64,000 nt of DNA from a bacterium (GTDB lineage: Bacteria; Bacillota; Clostridia; Lachnospirales; Lachnospiraceae): assembly GCA_030524675.1 (NCBI GenBank), contig JAUNGE010000007.1, positions 33,649-97,648 on the forward strand, read 5' to 3'. The translations under genes were made by a program, and so were the position numbers. The notes under the pieces are model-generated. The model ran no database searches and was not told the DNA's origin. It saw only the letters and a list, made by a program, of their open reading frames with translations. Shown in pieces: positions 7,395 to 15,295 of this stretch; within the stretch, counting starts at the first letter, position 1, and each line of letters begins with the position of its first letter.

Positions 7395-10300
7395 ATCCAA
7401 TCTTAATAGCGGGCGGAATTACTATTACAGCAAAAATATTATCATTTATATTCAATGAATTAACAGAACAAGAAAAAGCAAAGCAAGAGGAAATTTTGCA
7501 GAACACACAAGAATATGACAGTAAAATTCAAAAAGCAAAAGAAAATGATGATGCGGACTATGCCGTTGAATGCCAAAGACTCATTGATGAAAAATATAAG
7601 TATTTATGCGGTCAGGCAGAAGAAAGACTTTCCTATGAGAAAAAATTGGCAAAGGATATTAAAAATCATATATGCAATACGAATAATTTACTGAAAGATA
7701 ATACAATTACCACAGCCTTGAGAAGAAATAGTCTTTATAGATTGTTAAACCAGTTAAAAGAAGCGAAAGAACGATGCTATGGATACCAAAACTATCTCAG
7801 GCGTTACCTAGAATACATAAAAAGGCATATTGATAACGGCGAGGACTTTTCTCCGTTTTCGATGATTATACCTGCTGATTATCCATATATAGGCAAAGTG
7901 GTAATGCTTAAAGCTGATTTGCTAAAGAATGGCAAAACATTACTTGACGATACCAGTGTTGAAGGTATAAAAATCAATTATAAGCTTACGGTTGTAGAAA
8001 ATATAGACTTTGAAAACGAAAATATGACTTTGCCGTTTATGGTTGAAAAATATCTAGATAAAGAAAATCATTATTATGAAGTATCGCTTGATAAAGGTAT
8101 GTTTTACACTGAAATCTTGACAAATACCCATGCAGGAGCAGTAGCAAAAGTAAAGGAAATATTCAAAAACGGAATTATATTAACCTACAGAAAGTCATTA
8201 AATCTCTTTATGAGAAATGAGAATTTGCTAAAGCCTTATCGAAAGCCACCTATCGGCGCGGAAGTGACTATATATCCTTTAACTTGGGAATATGCGCTTC
8301 CTACATACAAAGAAGACAAATATCCTGTTACAGTAAGCGAAAGGTTTGATGATGCGACCGGCGGAATGTTTTTTGAACGCTTTCCATTAGTGATGAAACG
8401 TGTGCAATGGAAAAATCTATGTCACGAAATAGACCAAAATGGTATAGCGGATATAGAGGATGAATGGAAAATCGGGCCGGTGGATGAGAGTAATATTATT
8501 AATTCGGAAGGGGTCGAATTAAAGTTCCAGTTTGGAGATGTGCTCTTATTAAAGGCGCGACTGACAAAATACCCCATTGGTGAATCAAATGGTGTGCTTA
8601 TTGCAGAATATGTGGAAGAGCTTCCACTGAAAGACTGTTTTAAGTGTGATGACATATTTGTTAATGTTGATGTAGGCATACATCCTGTTATAATTGATGA
8701 TGATGATTATAGCATTATAGAAAAATATATACCGTATGAAGAACTCCAAATATTTATAATGGATTTGTTTTCCGAACTCTGCACTCAGAAAAAGATAAAA
8801 GAAGCCATGGCAGGAAGCCGATTTTATCAAATATGGAGCGATATAACTAGTAAGCTCATAAATTATTTGAAAAAGGGGCAGAAATTTGTTGTTGAAATAG
8901 AGTATGTTGAAAGAGAAAGCAACAACCTCATTGTTCATATTGATAATTCGGAGACACTCAAAAATGATATAGAAGCTTTTGAACGTGAACTTAATAAAGA
9001 TAATCACAAAAATTTGCATGCTCAATCATATATAACAACAGATACCTCCAACTGCCAGTACATGGTGAAAATATCTCCGGATTTTTGTAGTCTTACTATA
9101 TACAACTGTAATTCTATAGATATAACGTCATCTCAATTAATTATATATGCTGAAAATATTCCGCATGCTGAAATACGGCAGAAAGAAGCAATATCTCAGT
9201 TTAGAGTAGGAAAGCTTTTAAATCCATCGTTGCAATCAGCTCTTATGGACGGACATAACGTGGAACCTCTTAAGCCTAAAGAGGTTAATTTCGAATTAAC
9301 AAATAAATTAATATTAAATAACAATGCTCAAATGGAAGCCTTAAAAAAAGCGTTTTGTGAGGATAACATTTTTTTCATTCAGGGACCTCCAGGCACAGGA
9401 AAGACCACAGTCATAAGAGAGCTTGTTGAACAGTATCTGAAAGCGTATCTGGACTGTAGAATTTTAATAGTTTCACAAGCAAATGTAGCTGTAGATAATG
9501 CTTTATCGGGTATAGTAAAGAGTCATAAAGACATGATTATCCGCTGCGGAAACGCCGAAAAAATAAGTCGTGATTTGCAAAACATAACACTGGATAATTA
9601 TTACTCCAGATATATACAAACAGTACATGAAAATGTAAGCGATGAAAACAGCGATATTTATAATAAGTGGATTGAATTTGTAAACCCTGAGGGCGGATTA
9701 AATCCAAATATAGGAGAACTCATTATAAAGGCCTATAAAATAGTAGGAGCAACATGTGTCGGATTGGCAAGAAAAAGAATAGGTCTTGAGCGAGTAAGGT
9801 TTGATTTGGTAATTATTGATGAAGCGGGAAAGGCTTTGCCGGGTGAAATTCTCATTCCTGTGGTACGCGCAAAAAAAATGATAATGATAGGTGACCACAA
9901 GCAATTACCACCTGTAATCAATCCAGCGCTTTATGACCCTGAAAGTATTGAACTTGATAATCGTACAATAATTGAAAATAATCTATTTGAAATCAGTCTT
10001 TTTGAGCGAGTCTTTGAGCAGGCTCCCGCCGCTAATAAAATAATGCTTACACAGCAATTTAGAATGCCTGCTGTTATTGGTAATTTGATAAGCAAGTTGT
10101 TTTATGACTCTAAATTACAAAATGGCATTGGCACAGAATTAAAAAAACCGATATATTCTGATAGTAGTTTGGTCATGCATGATTTCTCAAACGATAAAAA
10201 ATATCATGAGGATAAAATACAAAATAGCATTGTTAATTACAGAGAAGCAGACTATGTAGTAGAATTATTGAAAAAGATAGTCCAGAAGCAGAAGGACTGT

Positions 10301-10900
10301 AGTATAGCTGTAATCACACCGTATCGCGGTCAAAAACGTTTGATACAGAATTGTAAGTTAAAAAATAAAGATTTGAATAAAGCCAATATCAGAATTAATA
10401 CGATTGATGCGTTTCAAGGAGATGAAGCGGAAGTGGTTCTTTATTGTACTACTCGTGCTACCCGTACAACATCATATTTTTCTGATTTTAGGAGAATAAA
10501 TGTTGCGCTATCCAGAGCAAAAAATGAATTGATTATTTTAGGTAGCTATAAGTATTTTATGAAATATGAAAAAGGTCCATTGCCTGAATTGGCGGAGTAT
10601 ATCGAAAATAACGGTGTCATACATAAAGTAATTCAGTCACCGGATTGGGTATTTAGTGGAGATAACAAAAGCACTGATAGAATTGTTTCACTAAACGATA
10701 TATCATGTTATGAAACTTTTGATTGTGATGAAAGAGTCATTAATAAACATATAAATTATTATTATAATCATGGACAAATGGAAAAACCTATAATGGTTAA
10801 GTCTTGGAATAATAAGTTTAAAGTTGTAGATAATGCAGAGATTTTTTTTGCCTGTATAGAATTACATCTGAGCGAATGCTGGATTAATATTGTAAAATAG
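7391..10900 (+). CDS. Large UPF1/COG1112-type superfamily 1 helicase with membrane-proximal coiled-coil N-terminus
   Basis: The 1169-residue protein has a complete SF1B helicase core in its C-terminal half. It includes GPPGTGKT (Walker A, about 665-672), VIIDEAGKALP (Walker B, D810/E811), GDHKQLPP (motif III, about 834), QFRMP (about 890), VITPYRGQ, DAFQGDEAEVV (about 1005-1015) and NVALSRAKNELI (motif VI, about 1036). The first residues (ILIAGGITITAKILSFIF) are hydrophobic and are followed by a coiled-coil-rich region to about 140. About 500 residues of unassigned sequence then precede the ATPase. Proteins of this class act on DNA or RNA and occur in defence loci such as Mokosh, but no PLD, kinase or nuclease domain is visible here. 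It is the enzymatic core of the five-gene operon. Confidence 0.85.
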   Translation: MNPILIAGGITITAKILSFIFNELTEQEKAKQEEILQNTQEYDSKIQKAKENDDADYAVECQRLIDEKYKYLCGQAEERLSYEKKLAKDIKNHICNTNNLLKDNTITTALRRNSLYRLLNQLKEAKERCYGYQNYLRRYLEYIKRHIDNGEDFSPFSMIIPADYPYIGKVVMLKADLLKNGKTLLDDTSVEGIKINYKLTVVENIDFENENMTLPFMVEKYLDKENHYYEVSLDKGMFYTEILTNTHAGAVAKVKEIFKNGIILTYRKSLNLFMRNENLLKPYRKPPIGAEVTIYPLTWEYALPTYKEDKYPVTVSERFDDATGGMFFERFPLVMKRVQWKNLCHEIDQNGIADIEDEWKIGPVDESNIINSEGVELKFQFGDVLLLKARLTKYPIGESNGVLIAEYVEELPLKDCFKCDDIFVNVDVGIHPVIIDDDDYSIIEKYIPYEELQIFIMDLFSELCTQKKIKEAMAGSRFYQIWSDITSKLINYLKKGQKFVVEIEYVERESNNLIVHIDNSETLKNDIEAFERELNKDNHKNLHAQSYITTDTSNCQYMVKISPDFCSLTIYNCNSIDITSSQLIIYAENIPHAEIRQKEAISQFRVGKLLNPSLQSALMDGHNVEPLKPKEVNFELTNKLILNNNAQMEALKKAFCEDNIFFIQGPPGTGKTTVIRELVEQYLKAYLDCRILIVSQANVAVDNALSGIVKSHKDMIIRCGNAEKISRDLQNITLDNYYSRYIQTVHENVSDENSDIYNKWIEFVNPEGGLNPNIGELIIKAYKIVGATCVGLARKRIGLERVRFDLVIIDEAGKALPGEILIPVVRAKKMIMIGDHKQLPPVINPALYDPESIELDNRTIIENNLFEISLFERVFEQAPAANKIMLTQQFRMPAVIGNLISKLFYDSKLQNGIGTELKKPIYSDSSLVMHDFSNDKKYHEDKIQNSIVNYREADYVVELLKKIVQKQKDCSIAVITPYRGQKRLIQNCKLKNKDLNKANIRINTIDAFQGDEAEVVLYCTTRATRTTSYFSDFRRINVALSRAKNELIILGSYKYFMKYEKGPLPELAEYIENNGVIHKVIQSPDWVFSGDNKSTDRIVSLNDISCYETFDCDERVINKHINYYYNHGQMEKPIMVKSWNNKFKVVDNAEIFFACIELHLSECWINIVK

Positions 10901-11049
10901 TCATTACAAAAACAGATGCACTCTTACGGATTGAGTGTTATGTATGAACTTCATTTCAAAATGATAAATTGCCATTATGATTTCCTTGTTCCCCTCCGCT
11001 AAACAGGCAAGATTTTGCTTCTTTTTTGAAAGAAGATAGGCGGCAACCT

Positions 11050-11163
11050 ATGATTGCTAAAAACTATCAGGGATTGTATGTTCCACATTACGATAAAAAT
11101 TGTGATAAGTGCGATAGCAAGTTGATTTGTAAGGCTTGCAGTGATTGTGACAGATGTAAATAA
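11050..11163 (+). CDS. Cys-rich small ORF or C-terminal gene remnant
   Basis: From ATG 11050 the ORF encodes 37 residues with six cysteines near the end, arranged CDKC-x6-CKAC-x2-CDRC (segment KNCDKCDSKLICKACSDC). The frame is open further upstream to 10976 without a better start, and there is no clear ribosome binding site at the ATG. It may be the surviving C-terminus of a metal- or Fe-S-binding protein, or a genuine small protein. Codon use is as A/T-rich as the helicase operon. I do not recognise the family. Confidence 0.35.
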   Translation: MIAKNYQGLYVPHYDKNCDKCDSKLICKACSDCDRCK

Positions 11164-11179
11164 ATATTACATAAATACA

Positions 11180-11240
11180 GAGGGCATAATCGTGTAAACG
11201 ATTATGTCCTCACAGTCTGCGGCATAGCTAAAACTATGCC
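11180..11240. other. Two consecutive hairpins 3' of the Cys-rich ORF
   Basis: The first hairpin pairs GAGG-x-CATAATCGT with ACGATTATG-x-CCTC around a four-base loop (11180-11211). The second pairs GGCATAG with CTATGCC around six bases (11221-11240). Neither is followed by a strong T-run, so simple termination is only one option; a structured RNA is another. Confidence 0.45.
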
Positions 11241-11741
11241 AGTATTCAAAAATATCTTATAAGATATAATAAAAAACATCGTACAGAAACTTTCTGATGT
11301 ATAATAAGTTTACGACAACTATTACAAATATGAATCGTATTCTGCTATAAAACAGAGTAAAGCTTTACAGGAATATAAAGAAAAAATATGAAAATGATAT
11401 ATTTGACAGGTTGATTTTGTTGAAGGATAAAGTAAATGTTATATTTACTAAGGTCAACTCAGTAGGTATTACAGTTAGAGAGATAGTTATTTTGATAATT
11501 CATTCATCTGTTTTTATTATATGTAATCGTCTTATGAAAATCAATATATTCTTTCAAGACAAATTACTATGAATATGATGAATGAATTGCGGGGGGCAAG
11601 ACAAATTGTCTCCGCGTTTCTCTTTTGCAGGATAAATCTGCAGTGTATCAGAACGCTTATTATAGGTATTGGTTAAAAGAAAAGAACAAAAATAAGTTTG
11701 GCAGAAAGAACAGAATAAAAAGTTAAGGGAGGGCATAGCAA

Positions 11742-13328
11742 GTGGGAAGATTTGTGAATCCTGACAACAGTGCATTTCAGGTTGCGCTGAATTCAGAAAT
11801 CTATGTGGACAAGACAGGGCTTCTTGCATATACAAACAAAGTGCTGAATACAAAACAGGCATTTATTTGCAACAGCCGGCCGCGCCGGTTCGGCAAGTCG
11901 ATTACTGCAGATATGCTCACCGCTTATTACAGCAAAGGCTGTGATTCTGAGCAGATGTTTTCTGGATTGGAAATCAGCAAAGAAGAGACCTTCAAAAAAC
12001 ATTTAAACCAGTATGATGTGATTCATCTGGATGTGCAGTGGTGCATGTCTGTAGCAAACGATGTAGATGCAGTAGTTTCTTATATTGAGAAAAGTGTTTT
12101 GGAAGAACTCAGAGAAGAATATCCCAGTGTATTGCATCCATCTATCGCTTCGCTGTCCGATGCCATGTCGTGGATTTATACTTCTGTGGGAAGAAAATTT
12201 GTCGTTATTATTGATGAATGGGATGTTTTGATCCGTGATGAGGCGGCAAATGAGGCTGTACAGAAGGAATATATCAATTTCCTTCGTGGAATGTTTAAGG
12301 GAACAGAGCCTACAAAATTTATAATGCTTGCATATTTGACAGGTATTTTGCCAATCAAGAAGGTAAAAACACAGTCAGCATTGAATAATTTTGATGAGTT
12401 TACTATGCTGGATGCCAGAGTTTTTGCGCCATATATTGGTTTTACAGAAAATGAAGTGAAAGAGTTATGTGAAAAGCGTAATAGAAATTTTGATGAAATA
12501 AAACGTTGGTATGACGGATATTTGCTTGAAGATTGTCAGATATATAATCCAAAAGCTGTTGTCAGTGTTCTGACATGGAATAAATTTCAAAGTTATTGGT
12601 CGCGGACAGGAACCTATGAATCCATTCTGCCGCTGATTAGTATGGATTTTGACGGGCTGAGAGCAGCCATTATAGAAATGCTTTCTGGTGCATCGGTGGA
12701 AGTGGATGTAAACACATTTCAAAATGATATGGTTAGTTTCGCAGATAAGAACGACGTCATCACGCTTCTGATTCATCTGGGGTATCTTGGCTATAATCAG
12801 AGAAATCAGACTGCTTTTATTCCAAATGAGGAAATCCGGCAGGAATTTGTGGCAGCTACGAGGAAGAATAAATGGAGTGAATTGCTGGAATTCCAGCGAA
12901 AATCGGAGGAACTTCTGGATGCAACACTGGATATGGATGAAGAGGCGGTTGCAGAGGGAATTGAGAAAATCCATACCGAGTATGCTTCGGCCATTCAGTA
13001 TAACAATGAGAATTCTCTCAGCAGTGTACTAACTATCGCATACCTGAGTGCGATGCAGTATTATTTTAGACCAATGTGGGAAATGCCGACAGGAAGGGGA
13101 TTCGCTGATTTTGTGTTTATACCAAAGGCAGAGTATGCAGAGGATTATCCTGCTTTGCTGGTTGAGTTGAAATGGAACAAAAATGCAAAAGCGGCGATTC
13201 AGCAAATGAAAGAAAAGAAATATCCATCTGCATTGGAACATTATACAGGTGATATTTTGCTTGTCGGAGTGAATTATGATAAGAAAAGCAAAGCGCATCA
13301 ATGTATCATAGAGAAATTTGAGAAGTAG
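11742..13328 (+). CDS. AAA-ATPase-like / PD-(D/E)XK nuclease-like protein
   Basis: A GTG start follows AGGGAGG and gives 528 residues. The N-terminal AAA-ATPase-like domain (PF09820 type) shows the family P-loop NSRPRRFGKS near residues 45-54 and a Walker B VVIIDEWDVLI near 155. The C-terminal part ends in a PD-(D/E)XK-like nuclease module (PF08011 type) with ADFVF and VELKW as the likely catalytic Asp and Glu-x-Lys. These proteins are abundant and often multicopy in gut Bacteroidetes and Clostridia. Their function is not established; a role in nucleic-acid or mobile-element control is a guess. It is a single-gene transcript ended by the hairpin at 13408. Confidence 0.85.
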   Translation: MGRFVNPDNSAFQVALNSEIYVDKTGLLAYTNKVLNTKQAFICNSRPRRFGKSITADMLTAYYSKGCDSEQMFSGLEISKEETFKKHLNQYDVIHLDVQWCMSVANDVDAVVSYIEKSVLEELREEYPSVLHPSIASLSDAMSWIYTSVGRKFVVIIDEWDVLIRDEAANEAVQKEYINFLRGMFKGTEPTKFIMLAYLTGILPIKKVKTQSALNNFDEFTMLDARVFAPYIGFTENEVKELCEKRNRNFDEIKRWYDGYLLEDCQIYNPKAVVSVLTWNKFQSYWSRTGTYESILPLISMDFDGLRAAIIEMLSGASVEVDVNTFQNDMVSFADKNDVITLLIHLGYLGYNQRNQTAFIPNEEIRQEFVAATRKNKWSELLEFQRKSEELLDATLDMDEEAVAEGIEKIHTEYASAIQYNNENSLSSVLTIAYLSAMQYYFRPMWEMPTGRGFADFVFIPKAEYAEDYPALLVELKWNKNAKAAIQQMKEKKYPSALEHYTGDILLVGVNYDKKSKAHQCIIEKFEK

Positions 13329-13407
13329 GTAAAATTGAAAAATAGATAAGATTTGAAAATGAAACGTGAGCATAAAACATAAGAAAATAGGAAGGTGAGA
13401 AGAAAAT

Positions 13408-13464
13408 TCCCCCTGACACGGACCGTTGTTATCATCTGTCTGTATCAGGGGGCTTTGTTTTTGG
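13408..13464 (+). terminator. Terminator between the AAA-ATPase gene and hydA
   Basis: CCCCCTGACAC pairs with TGTATCAGGGGG around a loop of roughly 25-30 bases, followed by CTTTGTTTTT on the plus strand. Convergent hydA ends 70 bases beyond, so the hairpin may serve both directions. Confidence 0.75.
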
Positions 13465-13531
13465 ACTAAAATGGAAATGCAGAATCATTCCCTTTTTAGA
13501 GTGTATTCTTATATTTTTTTGTATTGCTTAT

Positions 13532-15280
13532 TTAGATTTCATTCACTTTTCTCTTCACATATGTGGTGTGCAGCAGGTGATGCGCCTTCTCGCTTCCTGG
13601 CTCGCCGAGGTAGGTTGCGTACAGCTCTTTGATAGCCGGATTCTCGTGAGATTTGCGAAGCTGGCTGTTCTCATCTGCATCGTACAGCACTTTTGCACGC
13701 AGAGCGCGGATATCCACGGTGTTGCGCACATAACCTGGCTGCTGAGGCTGTCCGCCGCCATTTACACAGCCGCCTGGGCAGCCCATGATCTCGATAAAGT
13801 GATAGTTTGCCTTTCCTGCCTTTACAGCTTCCAGCAGCTCTTTTGCATTCTTCAAACCGGAAGCAACGGCTACTTTCACTTCCATGCCAGCCACATTGTA
13901 GGTCGCTTCCTTGATACCCTGCGTGCCGCGCACTTCTTTGAAGTCAACGCTCGGAAGTTCCTCGCCAGTCAGTGTCTCCACTGCAGTACGGAGAGCAGCT
14001 TCCATAACGCCGCCGGTAGCGCCGAAGATGACAGCAGCGCCGGTGTCCATACCTAAAGGCATATCGAACTCTTCATCCGGCAGATCCAGGAAACGCAGGC
14101 CAACATGCTCGATCATACGTGCCAGCTCTCTGGTTGTCAGGGAGAAATCTACATCCGGCACACCGTTTGCGGCCTCGTCGTCACGGCCAATTTCAAACTT
14201 CTTAGCGGTACATGGCATCACGCTGACAGAAACGATGTCTTTCGGGTCCCAGCCCATCTTCTCCGCATAGTAGGATTTTGCAATCGCACCGAACATCTGC
14301 TGCGGGGACTTGCAGGAGGAAAGGTTCTCTGTCATATCTGGGAAGTAGTGCTCGCAGTACTTAATCCAGCCTGGGGAACAGGAAGTAATCATCGGCAGAA
14401 CGCCGCCATTCTGTACACGCTCGATAAACTCATGTGCCTCTTCCATGATGGTGAGGTCAGCGCCGAAGTTGGTGTCAAATACTTTGTCAAAGCCGATTCT
14501 TCTCAGAGCGGCAACCATCTTGCCCTCCACATTGGTTCCAATCGGAAGACCAAACGCCTCGCCGAGAGCCGCGCGGACAGCCGGAGCCGTCTGAACGATA
14601 ACATGCTTTGTCGGGTCATTGATAGCAGCAAATACCTGTGCTGTGCAGTCTTTCTCAGACAATGCACCTGTCGGACAGACAGCAATACACTGACCGCAGG
14701 ATACACAGCTTGTCTCGCCCAGTCCCATATTGAACGCCGAGCCGATGAAAGTGGCAAAACCACGCTCGTTTGCACCGATAACGCCGATTCCCTGTACTTT
14801 CTCGCAGACAGCGGAGCAGCGGCGGCAGAGGATACATTTGCTGTTGTCACGGATCATATGAGCAGCAGAATCGTCAATCTCACTTGGAGTCTTCTCGCCG
14901 TCATACAGGGACTCATCATCTACTTTTAATTCTTTACATAATTTCTGAAGTTCGCAGTTTCCGCTTCTCACGCAGGAAAGACAGCTTCTGTTGTGGTTGG
15001 AAAGAAGCAGCTGCAGCGTTTTCTTTCTGGAATCCAGAACCTTTGGGGTATTGGTCCATACTTCCATTCCCTCGTTGATCGGGTACACACAGGAAGTCAC
15101 CAGACTTCTGGCTCCTTTTACCTCAACCACGCAGATACGGCAGGCAGCAATCTCATTGATTTCCTTCAGGAAACAGAGGGTAGGAATCTCAATATGTGCT
15201 AATCTGGCTGCTTCAAGAATGGTTGAGCCTTTCGGAGCGCTGACTTCAATACCATTTATTTTGATTGTAATATTCTCCAT
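13532..15280 (-). CDS. hydA: [FeFe]-hydrogenase catalytic subunit (NAD(P)-linked trimeric type)
   Basis: The 582-residue protein reduces protons to H2 in complex with HydB and the small subunits, re-oxidising NADH and ferredoxin. In order it has a [2Fe-2S] domain (Cys 36, 47, 50 region), a His-Cys3 cluster site (HNRSCLSCVRSGNC), two [4Fe-4S] ferredoxin motifs (CILCRRCSAVC and CVSCGQCIAVC) and the H-cluster domain. The L2 motif is MPCTAKKFE and the L3 motif EIMGCPGGCVNGGGQP. The L1 motif reads TSCSPGW (residues 299-305) where the textbook form is TSCCPxW. Length and order match HndD/HydA of trimeric or tetrameric, possibly electron-bifurcating, hydrogenases. It is the last gene of the leftward operon. 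Confidence 0.95.
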   Translation of the reverse strand: MENITIKINGIEVSAPKGSTILEAARLAHIEIPTLCFLKEINEIAACRICVVEVKGARSLVTSCVYPINEGMEVWTNTPKVLDSRKKTLQLLLSNHNRSCLSCVRSGNCELQKLCKELKVDDESLYDGEKTPSEIDDSAAHMIRDNSKCILCRRCSAVCEKVQGIGVIGANERGFATFIGSAFNMGLGETSCVSCGQCIAVCPTGALSEKDCTAQVFAAINDPTKHVIVQTAPAVRAALGEAFGLPIGTNVEGKMVAALRRIGFDKVFDTNFGADLTIMEEAHEFIERVQNGGVLPMITSCSPGWIKYCEHYFPDMTENLSSCKSPQQMFGAIAKSYYAEKMGWDPKDIVSVSVMPCTAKKFEIGRDDEAANGVPDVDFSLTTRELARMIEHVGLRFLDLPDEEFDMPLGMDTGAAVIFGATGGVMEAALRTAVETLTGEELPSVDFKEVRGTQGIKEATYNVAGMEVKVAVASGLKNAKELLEAVKAGKANYHFIEIMGCPGGCVNGGGQPQQPGYVRNTVDIRALRAKVLYDADENSQLRKSHENPAIKELYATYLGEPGSEKAHHLLHTTYVKRKVNEI

Positions 15281-15295
15281 CTTAGAATTCCTCCA

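Larger units (their letters stand above)
10901..11741. other. Decayed-looking A/T-rich spacer after the helicase operon
   Basis: About 840 bases with short interrupted frames. One frame (10918-11001) reads a 27-residue peptide ending FLVPLR. The next frame opens at 10976, is uninterrupted for about 60 codons and ends in a Cys-rich tail (11050-11163). A third frame near 11600-11725 ends in a basic tail before a TAA. Together with the two hairpins at 11180-11240 this looks like a gene graveyard or an unannotated RNA. No transposase signature is visible. Confidence 0.4.

Noticed and set aside
4983..10900. Assignment of the operon to Zorya, Mokosh, BREX or DISARM.
   Set aside because: The hallmark partners (MotAB-like ZorAB, PLD or kinase domains, PglX/PglZ, DrmAB) are not visible, so naming it would be invention.
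14105..14929. 274-codon ORF on the plus strand.
   Set aside because: It is antisense to hydA and a by-product of its codon use.
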